Positions 1 through 10,142 of a stretch of 64,000 bases of DNA are shown here, piece by piece. Source of the stretch: an uncultured Rubripirellula sp. (GTDB lineage Bacteria; Planctomycetota; Planctomycetia; Pirellulales; Pirellulaceae); assembly GCA_938075415.1 (NCBI GenBank), contig CALJHC010000042.1, positions 62,001-126,000 on the forward strand. Direction: 5' to 3'. Numbering within the stretch: position 1 is the first letter of the stretch; the number at the start of each line of letters is the position of its first letter. The notes under the pieces were generated by a model. The model worked only from the letters and a program-made list of their open reading frames with translations, was not told the DNA's origin and did no database searches. The translations under genes and the position numbers were made by a program.

Positions 1-1
1 A

Positions 2-3000
2 CACGTGGTGGAAATTACGTGGGGAGATTCTGAAAGCTCCATTCTGAATCTTGAGGCTGGAACGCTCAGTTTTGACACCACTCACGAATACGCTGACGAC
101 AGTAATGCAGCGGGTTCAACCACTTCGTCTGATATCTATTCGGTGGCGATCACGATTCGCGATGCCTCCAGCGCGAGTGGGACGGACAGTTCAGATGGGG
201 TTTTTCTGACGGAAATCAGCAATGTGCGTCCGACGCTGGACAGCCTGTTATTCAATGGCAGTTCCGTCGCTTCGGATACGGTATTGCCACTTGACGAGGG
301 ATCCACCCTGGCACTCAGCGGAGCATTTACAGACCCCGGACTGGAGGACGTTCATACGGTTCGAATTGATTGGGGCGACGGAACAATTACTGAAACCGAT
401 TTGACGCAGGGTGATCGGACATTTAGCGGCTTGGATGCACTGAGTCACGTTTACGAGAACAATGCGGAAAGTGCTTACACCGTCACGATCGAACTGCGGG
501 ATGATGATGAGCCTGCTCAGCCAACCAAATTGGTACGCTCGGTTTCCATTCTAGATGTAGCGCCGAGTAACGTCTCGGTTGCCGTGGTTCCGGAGTCGAT
601 CTCGGAGGCCGACTCGATTCAAGTTTCTGGGACTTTTGTTGATCCCGGCACTGCAGACGCGCATCAGGTGACTGTGAGTTGGGGGGATGGCAGTCCGGAT
701 TCCATTTTGAACCTTGCGGCGGGGGTTCTGAGTTTTGGTGGCAGTTCGCTAACGCACAGCTATCTCGATAACTCCGTCGGTGGATCTGACTACACGATCA
801 CCGTCGAGGTGTCTGATTTGGACGATAGCACTGCTGCGGGTTCAGGCACCACTACGGTGGCTGTTGACAATGTTGCACCCACCATCGGGGCACCGGTGGT
901 GAAGCGGCTTGATGGAACAGTCGGTTCAATCGAGGAAGGTTCCAGCGTGGTGGCAACCGGCAGTTTCGCCGACGTTTCGACGCTTGACCGACATCGTGTC
1001 ACAATTAGCTGGGGCGATGGAACGACGTCAAGTGCCACCGTCGATGCGATGACCCGCACCTATTCGGCCACTCATCGTTATCTTGACGATTATGCTGCGG
1101 CTGAGATTACTGCGACGGTGAGTGACGGCCGATATGTTGGGACCACCTTTACCGCTGACGGTGGCCAAGCGACATCCGTTGCGGTGACTCAGACGATTGC
1201 CAATGTTGCCCCCACACCAACGATTGCACCGGTTGCTGGCTCAACTCCGGCAGTCACCCAACTTGTTGCGGAGGTGATTGATCCGGGACTTGATGACTTG
1301 GCTGATTTGACCTACCAGTGGCAAGTCAGTACCGGGGGTTCTTACTCCACCTTGTCAACGGAGAAGATTTTCACCTTCGATTCAACCGCTTACTCGCAGC
1401 CTCGGATTCGCCTGTTGGTTGCGGATGATGACGGAGGCGAAGGACAGGATGACGTGTCAGCGGTCTTCGGTACTGATGCGAGTGAGACGATCACGATCAC
1501 GGATTCCTCCGCCACGATTTCTGATGCAGACGGTGGAGCGATTCCGATTTCAAGTGGGCTGGATGGTTGGCTGACCAGAATTATGGTCTTGGGATTTGGT
1601 GGCGGCGATACGCTCGATGCTTCGCAACTCACCGCTGACTACACGGCGATTCTGGATGGTGGGCAGGAGCTTGATTATCTGCTTGGTGGCGCGGGCGAGG
1701 ATGTTTTTTACCCCAATGACGGTAACGATTGGGTTTCTGGTGGCACGGGTGATGACAGTTACGTTTTGACACCCAACAGTACGCTTACGGTCCTAGATAT
1801 TTCTGGATCTAACGTGCTGGACTTCAGTCGCTCGGAATTCGGAGATGACTCGGGGATCACGTTTGATCTGACGTCGATTCGAAACAGCGGAAATTTGGCG
1901 GACTTTGATCCTGCGGTTGACACGCAGGTCGTTTCGACGGCCAGCGGAACGAACCATGAAGTAGCTGCGTTCGGTAATTTCACCACGCTGCTTGGTAGCG
2001 ATTACGGTGACGACTTGACCATTGGCAGTGACGCTAGCGTCGACGGCGGAGCCGGAGCAGACACTATTAATTTAAGCAGCGACACCAGTAAAGCGACGGT
2101 CAATGGAGGTGCAGATGATGACTTGTTATTGGTTTCGGGGACCAACATTTCAGAACTGACTTTCAGTGGTGACGATGGTTTAGATGTAATGCGAAACATT
2201 GGTGAGATCAGCGGTCTTACTTTCGGCGGTGGGGCCGATGATGACATTCTGGAAAACACCGGTGTGATCCTTGGTACCTTGAATTTTGGTGGTGACGACG
2301 GTGTTGACATCCTGACCAATACCGGAACCATTGGTGATCTGATTTTCAGTGGTGGTGCGGACGACGATATTTTCGTGAACAACGGGACGGTTCCGACCAG
2401 CCTGAACTTCGGCGGTGATGAAGATATTTTACTGAGCGGTGTCGGTAGCATTAGCAGCTTGACGTTTGCCGGTGATGATGGTTCGGATATTTTTACCAAC
2501 CTTGGGGTGATCACCGAATTGACTTTCACCGGTGGAGCAGATGACGATATTTTTATTAACGTTGGTACTTCTACCTCTTTGAATTTTGGTGGCGATGACG
2601 ATGTATTACTTAGCAACACTGGCACCGTTGGATCGATTGGAAATTTGGTATTCAGTGGCGATGATGGAATCGATGAGTTTCGAAATTTTGGCGACGTAAC
2701 GACGCTGACTTTCAATGGCGGAGCCGATGACGACATCTTCACTAATTACGCCGGCGGCAGTCTCACATCTTTGGCGTTTGGTGGTGACGATGGGTTGGAT
2801 TTATTGCAGAACGCAGGAACGATCTCTGGATTGGTTTTCAGTGGGGGTGCTGACGACGACACACTTTTAAACACCGCCGATGGAGTTCTCAGTAATCTCG
2901 TTTTTGGTGGTGATGACGGTAGCGACATACTCACCAATTACGGTGTGATTGCTGGTCTGGATTTCGGTGGGGGTGCGGACGATGATATCCTGACCAATGT

Positions 3001-6000
3001 TGGCAGCATTTCTTCGACCTTGGTGTTCGGTGGTGACGACGGGGTCGATTCACTGCTCAATACGGGGTCAATTTCGGCGTTGACCTTCGGTGGAGGTGCC
3101 GACGATGACATCCTGAATAACTACAGCGGTGCAAGTATCTCAGCTTTAGAATTCGGAGGCGATGATGGCATTGACACACTTAATAACTCCGGAGAAATCA
3201 CACAACTTGACTTCGTTGGTGGGGCGGACGCTGATGTGTTGGTTAATGCGACCGGTGGTGACATCAGTCAATTATTCTTTGGTGGTGATTATGAGCCGGA
3301 TGGTTCTGGTGGGTTCACGCCAATTGCAAATCTAGCGGACAACGGAGCGGATGCTCTTGGTAACTATGGACTGATCACTGAGTTGATGTTTCGAGGTGGG
3401 TCGGATGATGACGTACTGGTGAATTATACGGGGGCGTCTTTAGGTACCTTGAATTTCGGTGGTGATGCCGGCGTCGACCTGCTCCGTAATGACGGGACGG
3501 TCACAGATCTATCATTTGGCGGTGGAGCCGATGATGACACTTTGATTAATAACGGAACAGTGACCGGTGCCTTAGTTTTTGGTGGAGATCAGCAGTTTTC
3601 GTTGACGGACGAACTGGAGCAAATCAGCAGCGCCTCTGACGATGGTGTCGACACACTTGCTAATTACGGATCTCTTGGTGGTTTAACGTTCACAGGCGGC
3701 GCTGATGCTGACATCCTGCTCAATGCGAGCACCGGATCTGTCAGCACTTTGGTGTTCGGTGGTGATAGCGGTGCGGATATCCTGCAGAACCTTGGAACTG
3801 TCTCGCAGTTGACTTTCAACGGGGGGGCGGATGACGATCTGTTGGTGAATGAGGGTAGCGGTATTGCGGAGTTGGTTTTCAGCGGAGACGCGGGTGCTGA
3901 TATTTTGCGGAACGCAGGATCATCGATCACCGCTCTTACATTTTCAGGGGGTGCCGATGATGACCTGCTGCTCAATACCGCATCGACGATTACCTCGCTG
4001 ATCTTTTCCGGGGGGGCCGACGACGATGTGTTGCAAAATACTGGTGATTCGATCTCGGCGCTGACCTTTACCGGCGATGATGGATTGGATGTTTTACTGA
4101 ATACCGGATCCTCAATAGCGACGCTTTCGTTTGGTGGAGGTGCGGACGACGATCTTCTCCGAAGCACTGGCTCGAATATTGGCGTGATTATTTTCGGGGG
4201 CGATATTGATTCTGCCACCGGTGAGCCGATTGCAGATACAAACGGGGGCAAAGACACCCTGGTCGTCAGTGGCAGTGGTTCAGGTGCTTCCGATTCACGA
4301 ATTCTTTTTAGCGGTGATGATGGAATTGACGCGTTTCAAAACGATGCCACCGGCTTTAGTTCCGTGATTTTCAATGGCGGAGCAGATAACGATGTGTTCC
4401 TGAACAACGCAAGTTCCATTGGTGGTGTGGTTTTCAATGGCGGCGCGGATGATGATGTTTTGGAGAACAATGGTGATTCGTTGACTTCACTTGTCTTTGC
4501 CGGCGATGAAGGTGCTGACAGCCTTTACAACACAGGGGCTTCGGTTACCGCTCTCAACTTTAGTGGTGGTGCTGATAACGATATTTTCTTGAACACCGGT
4601 GAATCATTGTCCGGTGTCGTGTTCAGCGGTGATGATGGCGCTGATATCTTTTCCAACACCGGGACGGAACTCAGTTCGCTTACCTTCAATGGTGGGGCTG
4701 ACAATGACATCTTCCAGAACACGGGTGTTGATATCTCGGGAATCACTTTCTCAGGGGATGATGGGGCAGACCTCTTTTGGAACAAAGCCCAGGGTCTGAA
4801 TGCGTCGACGCTGGTGTTTTCCGGTGATGCTGGAGCGGACATCCTTGTCAACGATGCCAGTGGTGTGAGTGGTTTAGTTTTCACCGGTGGTGCGGATGAC
4901 GATGCGTTTCAGAACAGCGGAGTGAGTCTGTCCGGACTGGTGTTTAGCGGCGGTGCAGACGATGACCGTCTGCTCAATACATCGACTGGGTCGATTTTGA
5001 GTCTGAGTTTCGGTGGTGATGATGGTAGTGATATCCTGCAAACGGTTGGTGCGGTCACGAGCTTAATTTTTGGTGGTGGTGCTGACGACGACACGCTTTC
5101 GACGCAGGGGACCGTGGAGACGTTGGTGTTCATGGGGGACGGTGAACTGGATGTCGATGGTAACCTCGTCCAGATCAGCGCAGCAAGCGACGATGGCGTG
5201 GATACGTTGCTTAACGAGGCGACCGTTTCGACGTTGACGTTCACGGGCGGCGCCGATGACGACGTGTTTGTTAATAACAACACGGTCACCTCTTTGACAT
5301 TTAACGGTGGTGCGGATGACGACACCTTCCAGAACAACGCACTGGTAACCAGTCTTGTGTTCTCGGGCGGCGCGGATGATGACATGCTGATTAACAACGC
5401 CAGTGCGATTCCCTCACTCACTTTTAATGGAGATGATGGAATCGATAGCTTTGTGAATAATGGCAATACGGTAGCCTCGCTGATCTTCAATGGAGGTGCC
5501 GATGAAGATGTGTTGCGGATACACGGCACGGGACTTGGTGACATCACCTTCACCGGGGGTGCGGATGCATCAGCCGATACGTTTCACTTTAAGGGTACTG
5601 CCGCTTCGGGGAGTAGCATCACTTTCACGGCTGGAGACGGGGATGATTTCTTTGCATGGCGAGGAGCGGCCGATGCAGCCACGTTCAATGCGGGAGCTGG
5701 CAACGATACCTCCATTATTCAAGGGAGTGGATCTCTGACCCTCGATGGTGGCGAAGGTAATGACAGTTACTTGTTCGAAGCGGATCCGGCGGCAACCGTT
5801 TCGGTGGTTGAAACTTGGACCGGTACAGAGGATAGCAGCAGCGACACGCTTGACTTTAGTTCCTTCACTGGCGGGGCGTTGAACCTGGATCTACGCGCGA
5901 CTTCATCGCAGGCATTGTCCAGTAATCTGACGATCACACTGAGCGATGCCAGAGGAATTGAGAACGTTACGGGCACGCCCGAGGCCGACACGATTTATGG

Positions 6001-9000
6001 CAACTTGCAGAGCAATACGATTTTGGGTGCCGAATATAGTGACGGCTATTCAGGAGTCTCGGCAGCCGACCGTGGGGTGACGCAGTGGGTCTTGTTGGAT
6101 TTCGATACCTACACCGACAGTGGCGAACATGTCTACACGACGGACGAGCGTGACGAAATCACCAGCCGAGTGGAGAATGTCTACCGCGGTTCGGATACAA
6201 GCTCGCCAATTTTTGACGTTCGAGTTGTGCAGACAAGATCAGAAATTCCCGTCGTGGACGGTCAGTTTGTGACGATTTCTTTCAATGACACGCCTGCATT
6301 TGGTCGTCCTGGCGGGTTGGCAAGCGAGATCGATCCTGGCAATCTGAATCTTGGTGGGACGGCGGTACTGCAGGTCAATGGTCTTCTCGGTGGAACCATC
6401 ACGTCGGATGATACCACCGGTGAGGGTGGTGACATGGGCGGCGATAAAGGACTGTCCTTACGTGAGATCAGCGATGATCCGGTCGGTGTGTCAAAACCGG
6501 ATGCGACCAGTGAAAACTTTGTCCTGTTATCTGCCAAAATAGCCGCACATGAATTAGCTCACCTGATGGGTCTGCGTCACCAAGATAGCTTTGGTCCCAT
6601 TGGACTGGGGATTCACGATCCGCCAGGTCTGGACGGGTACAACCCCGTCTTCCCCGGGCCGGTTGCAGCGGTGGAAACCTTTGACCATCTGCTTGGATCG
6701 GGTGCGTCGGTGGGAACCGACCGCTTCAACGACTTGAGGAATTTGTTTTTCAGTGAACGAAGTGCGATCAAGTTGGCATTTGCGACGGCCGACACGGATG
6801 ACGTTTTCACCGTTGAATCGAGTTCTGCTCATGGGACTTCAGCAACCGCACAGGAACTTCCGCTTCGGACTCTGGATGTTCCGAACACGTTGAGTTCCGG
6901 ACTGAATTCATCCAAGACATTTTTCGTTCAGCTTCAGTCCGTCGAAGGGGCGATTGAAATTGACCCTGCCACAGGCAAGTCAGAGAGTGATTGGTATTCG
7001 TTCAGCGGGACTGCCGGTGATGTGATGAATCTGGAACTGTACTCCAATTCCCTGATCCGCTATGGAACAGATAACGACAGTTATGTCGATTCTATTTTGC
7101 GGGTTTGGTATGAAATAGACGGTAGTCTAACTTTGGTTCCTTGGTTCGGAAGTGAAGCGGTCAACGATGATGTGTTTGAACCAACCGACAGTTCCTTGGT
7201 CGACTTGATCTTGCCGATCGACAGCACGTATTACATTGAGGTCGATACCTTTAAACGCGACCCAAATGATGCGTTGTTTGACTCGACCAATGCTACGAGT
7301 CCGCTGAACCCAGACAACCCCAACAACTATCTGAGCTACCCTGATTTGTTGGATCGATTTGAGTCAACACGAGATGACACCGATATCGGCAACTATCAGC
7401 TTGTGGTATCGCGTTTCGATCGTAGCAGTCCGAGTGACGGGGTGGATACGATCGTCGGTTATGGCGGCGTTGATACGATTGATGCGGGTGACGGCGATGA
7501 TTATTCGTTGACGGTGGCGGTTGGTGGAAGTGGTTCAGTTGATGAGGGAAGCACCTTCAGTCGAGCGATCTCGTTGGTTGATCGGGCAGCCGTCGATTGG
7601 AGCGGTAGCACCGTGAACTACGGTGATGGCGAAGGAGATCTTAGTCTGAGTGTTGCAAGTGACGGGACAGCGACCTTATCCCAGATCCTTTCAGACAGTG
7701 GTGCCTATACCGTCTCTGTGGCGATACGTGATGATATTGGACAGGAGGTAGTCGAGAGCTTCGCCCTAACGGTCAATAACGTTGCTCCCGTCGTGGATAC
7801 GCTGACCGGAGGAACGACGCCAGATGAAGGTTCGACTGAAACCTATTCCTTCACCGCCTCTGATCCGGGGGACGATACCTTCAGCGTTGTCGAAATCACT
7901 GGCGGTGATCTTGGAACCGTTTCCAACATCAACCTGAATGCTGCGACGGGAAGCGGAACGTTTGATGTGACATTCGGAGAAGTGACCAGTGGTTCCACCG
8001 CGTCCAACACTCTCTCTGTGAAACTTAAGGACAGTGATGACGCGGAAAGTAATGTGCTGACGCTGGAACTTGCGGTTCAGAATGTTAGCACCGGGCCAAC
8101 CGACTTGGCCCTCTCAGCAAGCTCAATCGAAGAGAATGCTGCGTCTGGTACTGCAATCGGAGACTTTTCCACAACCGATTCGGGTGGCGGAGAAACCTAT
8201 ACCTATTCGCTGGTCAGTGGTGTTGGTGACACGGACAACACTTTATTTAGTATCTCTGGGAACTCGTTATCATCTGCAGCAAGTTTTGATTATGAAGCGT
8301 CCGCAACACGCTCAATTCGTGTGAAAACAGCTGACACCCTCGGCAACAGTTACGAAGAGTCGTTCACGATCTCTGTCACGAACATCACCGACGAAGACTC
8401 ACCAAGCAGTGCGATTGCCTCCCTGCCTACGACGACTACCACTGCAACAATTTCCATCGATGTGTCGGGGACCGATACGGGTGAGCCCGCTTCTGGGATC
8501 GCGAGCTACGCGCTGTATTACTCAACCGGTAACGAGTTTACCCAGTTTGCTACAGTCACTTCGGACACTCCCACCGCCACGTTCGAGGCTGAATCCAACA
8601 CGCTGTATTGGTTCCGAAGTCTGGCGCGGGATGTTGCCGGAAACGAGGAAGCGAAATCGGTTGCCGACACCTACACGAGGGTGGGTGACGTCACGTTACC
8701 TGCGAGTGAAATCACCGCAGTTACCGCGGTGGATTCAGGTTTATTGTCACTGGTGATCAGTGGTGAAAAATCCAGTGGGCGGCCCCTCACCGCGTTTGAT
8801 ATTTATATGAGTGTCGATGGTGGGGCTTATCAGAATGCCGCTTCTGTTAATTCAACGAAAGTAACTGATGGTGTTTTCTCAGGAGCTGCTTCCATCCAAG
8901 GTATTATTGACGGGGCACCGCACGAGTACGCGTTTTACACTCGGGCAATTGATGGATCAGGTAATATCGAGGCTGCGCCGGTGAACGCGGATCAGACGAT

Positions 9001-9574
9001 CACCGCGACCTTTAGCGGAGCGTCCCTGGCAGCTCAAGGAATTGACGTCCAAAAAGGCGCTAACCAGCGATCCTATGTTCGTAACGTTGATATTCTGTTC
9101 AGTGATGATCCGAGTGATCTTCTGGATGCAGGACGTGTAGCAGTGGAACGGTTTGCCGTCTCTTCCACTGAGGATGCGGTCGGCGTTGGTACCGGGAGCG
9201 CGGTGACTGTTTCCAGTAAGGCGGTAATCGGAAACACACTCGAGTTGGACTTTGGTGCGAACGGCATTGGCGGTCGCTGGCATCTGGGTGATGGCTTCTA
9301 CCGAATCCTGGTTGATATGGATAACAACGGCAGTTTTACCGACGGTAATGACGCCGTCTTTGAATTTTATCGACTGTTCGGTGACGCAAATGGTGATGGT
9401 ACGGTCAACCGAACCGACGACCTCGTGATCCGGTCACAAATGAATCGTTCCGGCACCAACTTGGATGGTGATGTTGATGGATCTGGACGCGTGACGGGCA
9501 GGGATCGTTTGTTCGCGCGGCGTCGGTTCAATCAAAAGCTGCCGGCTTGGATGACAGATTGGCTCGACGACTAA
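2..9574 (+). CDS. Giant secreted multidomain protein with metzincin protease motif and dockerin-like C-terminus (5' end outside window)
   Basis: The frame is open to the window edge, so the N-terminus and any signal peptide are missing; at least 3189 residues remain (numbered from the GTG at base 5). In order: PKD/Ig-like domains with WGDG motifs near residues 123, 226 and 336; an RTX-like GD-rich patch near 560-586; about 52 copies of a 20-residue Gly/Asp repeat (about 718-1875); a metallopeptidase region with HELAHLMGLRH, His2182, Glu2183, His2186 and His2192 forming the metzincin HExxHxxGxxH zinc site; a PPC-like domain (about 2300-2420); another GD-rich patch (about 2483-2500); PKD-, cadherin- and fibronectin-like domains; and a dockerin-like duplicated Ca-binding repeat from about 3126 to the end. 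Dockerin-like ends are common on large planctomycete exoproteins and need not mean a cellulosome. An extracellular or surface protease/adhesin is inferred; the substrate is unknown. Confidence 0.85.
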   Translation, partial: HVVEITWGDSESSILNLEAGTLSFDTTHEYADDSNAAGSTTSSDIYSVAITIRDASSASGTDSSDGVFLTEISNVRPTLDSLLFNGSSVASDTVLPLDEGSTLALSGAFTDPGLEDVHTVRIDWGDGTITETDLTQGDRTFSGLDALSHVYENNAESAYTVTIELRDDDEPAQPTKLVRSVSILDVAPSNVSVAVVPESISEADSIQVSGTFVDPGTADAHQVTVSWGDGSPDSILNLAAGVLSFGGSSLTHSYLDNSVGGSDYTITVEVSDLDDSTAAGSGTTTVAVDNVAPTIGAPVVKRLDGTVGSIEEGSSVVATGSFADVSTLDRHRVTISWGDGTTSSATVDAMTRTYSATHRYLDDYAAAEITATVSDGRYVGTTFTADGGQATSVAVTQTIANVAPTPTIAPVAGSTPAVTQLVAEVIDPGLDDLADLTYQWQVSTGGSYSTLSTEKIFTFDSTAYSQPRIRLLVADDDGGEGQDDVSAVFGTDASETITITDSSATISDADGGAIPISSGLDGWLTRIMVLGFGGGDTLDASQLTADYTAILDGGQELDYLLGGAGEDVFYPNDGNDWVSGGTGDDSYVLTPNSTLTVLDISGSNVLDFSRSEFGDDSGITFDLTSIRNSGNLADFDPAVDTQVVSTASGTNHEVAAFGNFTTLLGSDYGDDLTIGSDASVDGGAGADTINLSSDTSKATVNGGADDDLLLVSGTNISELTFSGDDGLDVMRNIGEISGLTFGGGADDDILENTGVILGTLNFGGDDGVDILTNTGTIGDLIFSGGADDDIFVNNGTVPTSLNFGGDEDILLSGVGSISSLTFAGDDGSDIFTNLGVITELTFTGGADDDIFINVGTSTSLNFGGDDDVLLSNTGTVGSIGNLVFSGDDGIDEFRNFGDVTTLTFNGGADDDIFTNYAGGSLTSLAFGGDDGLDLLQNAGTISGLVFSGGADDDTLLNTADGVLSNLVFGGDDGSDILTNYGVIAGLDFGGGADDDILTNVGSISSTLVFGGDDGVDSLLNTGSISALTFGGGADDDILNNYSGASISALEFGGDDGIDTLNNSGEITQLDFVGGADADVLVNATGGDISQLFFGGDYEPDGSGGFTPIANLADNGADALGNYGLITELMFRGGSDDDVLVNYTGASLGTLNFGGDAGVDLLRNDGTVTDLSFGGGADDDTLINNGTVTGALVFGGDQQFSLTDELEQISSASDDGVDTLANYGSLGGLTFTGGADADILLNASTGSVSTLVFGGDSGADILQNLGTVSQLTFNGGADDDLLVNEGSGIAELVFSGDAGADILRNAGSSITALTFSGGADDDLLLNTASTITSLIFSGGADDDVLQNTGDSISALTFTGDDGLDVLLNTGSSIATLSFGGGADDDLLRSTGSNIGVIIFGGDIDSATGEPIADTNGGKDTLVVSGSGSGASDSRILFSGDDGIDAFQNDATGFSSVIFNGGADNDVFLNNASSIGGVVFNGGADDDVLENNGDSLTSLVFAGDEGADSLYNTGASVTALNFSGGADNDIFLNTGESLSGVVFSGDDGADIFSNTGTELSSLTFNGGADNDIFQNTGVDISGITFSGDDGADLFWNKAQGLNASTLVFSGDAGADILVNDASGVSGLVFTGGADDDAFQNSGVSLSGLVFSGGADDDRLLNTSTGSILSLSFGGDDGSDILQTVGAVTSLIFGGGADDDTLSTQGTVETLVFMGDGELDVDGNLVQISAASDDGVDTLLNEATVSTLTFTGGADDDVFVNNNTVTSLTFNGGADDDTFQNNALVTSLVFSGGADDDMLINNASAIPSLTFNGDDGIDSFVNNGNTVASLIFNGGADEDVLRIHGTGLGDITFTGGADASADTFHFKGTAASGSSITFTAGDGDDFFAWRGAADAATFNAGAGNDTSIIQGSGSLTLDGGEGNDSYLFEADPAATVSVVETWTGTEDSSSDTLDFSSFTGGALNLDLRATSSQALSSNLTITLSDARGIENVTGTPEADTIYGNLQSNTILGAEYSDGYSGVSAADRGVTQWVLLDFDTYTDSGEHVYTTDERDEITSRVENVYRGSDTSSPIFDVRVVQTRSEIPVVDGQFVTISFNDTPAFGRPGGLASEIDPGNLNLGGTAVLQVNGLLGGTITSDDTTGEGGDMGGDKGLSLREISDDPVGVSKPDATSENFVLLSAKIAAHELAHLMGLRHQDSFGPIGLGIHDPPGLDGYNPVFPGPVAAVETFDHLLGSGASVGTDRFNDLRNLFFSERSAIKLAFATADTDDVFTVESSSAHGTSATAQELPLRTLDVPNTLSSGLNSSKTFFVQLQSVEGAIEIDPATGKSESDWYSFSGTAGDVMNLELYSNSLIRYGTDNDSYVDSILRVWYEIDGSLTLVPWFGSEAVNDDVFEPTDSSLVDLILPIDSTYYIEVDTFKRDPNDALFDSTNATSPLNPDNPNNYLSYPDLLDRFESTRDDTDIGNYQLVVSRFDRSSPSDGVDTIVGYGGVDTIDAGDGDDYSLTVAVGGSGSVDEGSTFSRAISLVDRAAVDWSGSTVNYGDGEGDLSLSVASDGTATLSQILSDSGAYTVSVAIRDDIGQEVVESFALTVNNVAPVVDTLTGGTTPDEGSTETYSFTASDPGDDTFSVVEITGGDLGTVSNINLNAATGSGTFDVTFGEVTSGSTASNTLSVKLKDSDDAESNVLTLELAVQNVSTGPTDLALSASSIEENAASGTAIGDFSTTDSGGGETYTYSLVSGVGDTDNTLFSISGNSLSSAASFDYEASATRSIRVKTADTLGNSYEESFTISVTNITDEDSPSSAIASLPTTTTTATISIDVSGTDTGEPASGIASYALYYSTGNEFTQFATVTSDTPTATFEAESNTLYWFRSLARDVAGNEEAKSVADTYTRVGDVTLPASEITAVTAVDSGLLSLVISGEKSSGRPLTAFDIYMSVDGGAYQNAASVNSTKVTDGVFSGAASIQGIIDGAPHEYAFYTRAIDGSGNIEAAPVNADQTITATFSGASLAAQGIDVQKGANQRSYVRNVDILFSDDPSDLLDAGRVAVERFAVSSTEDAVGVGTGSAVTVSSKAVIGNTLELDFGANGIGGRWHLGDGFYRILVDMDNNGSFTDGNDAVFEFYRLFGDANGDGTVNRTDDLVIRSQMNRSGTNLDGDVDGSGRVTGRDRLFARRRFNQKLPAWMTDWLDD
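2157..5640 (+). repeat. Coding tandem repeat: about 52 units of a 20-residue Gly/Asp-rich motif
   Basis: Each unit starts with a hydrophobic L-x-F strand, then an acidic loop, then a hydrophobic-x-N-x-G turn. Two loop types occur: A (GDDGxD) and B (GGADDDxL). They alternate strictly through about twenty consecutive units in the middle of the array and less regularly at the ends. Four A-type units carry 13-16 residue inserts (near bases 3285, 3590, 4200 and 5140), and two of those inserts end in nearly the same sequence, QIS(S/A)ASDDGVDTL. The copies differ at the DNA level, so the array is not a recent expansion. A calcium-binding beta-solenoid is the natural structural guess; I do not recognise a named family for this exact unit. 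Confidence 0.85.
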
Positions 9575-10142
9575 CCGGATTTTTACTGGATTGTCAATGA
9601 ATTCAGGATGATGGGGATTTTGCCCAAGGACGTGAATTGTTGCCTGTTGACCGCTGGGTCTCGGATCACAATTACCGAGCGAGTTTCGATCGAAATGTGT
9701 GCCGGTTCTGACGGGTTGTCGACATTCGATCTGATTTTGCAGGAGTTTTGTTGACTGTTTTACTTTCTTTCTCGGGCCGGGAAAGTGTTGGGGTCTACCT
9801 CGTGGCAAACTCTCGAGTAAAAATGTACTTCACTGCATGGTGGGGTTTTGGCCCCTACCGGCGACAATTTGAAAATTGAATAACGCTGCAGTCCAAGCAA
9901 CTTCCTGATTTTGCTTGAGTTGGTGTACAAACAGAGGCATCCCCGGGCCTGCTTGACCGTTTCAGTTTCTGAATAAGGTTATGATGTGATCGATCGTTCC
10001 GAGCGGCTTGAGAATTTCGGGTACTGGAAGTTCTCAGAAAACGGGCGCTGACGTCGCAGATCAATTCCGAGGGACAGATGATAGTTCAGCCTTTGGTTGA
10101 CGTGAAACAAGAAATTCGTTCGAGGCATGAGGGCGTGGTTCA
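9575..10142. other. Intergenic region, no gene seen
   Basis: The 568 bases between the giant protein and the kinase hold no convincing ORF. An imperfect hairpin around 9762-9785 (CTTTCTC against GGGAAAG) lacks a T-tract. No clear promoter was identified. Confidence 0.5.

Noticed and set aside
2002..5553. Long minus-strand ORFs opposite the repeat array, rich in S-S-A-P-P
   Set aside because: They are antisense shadows of the Gly/Asp repeat codons, follow its period, and have no start signals or recognisable domains.
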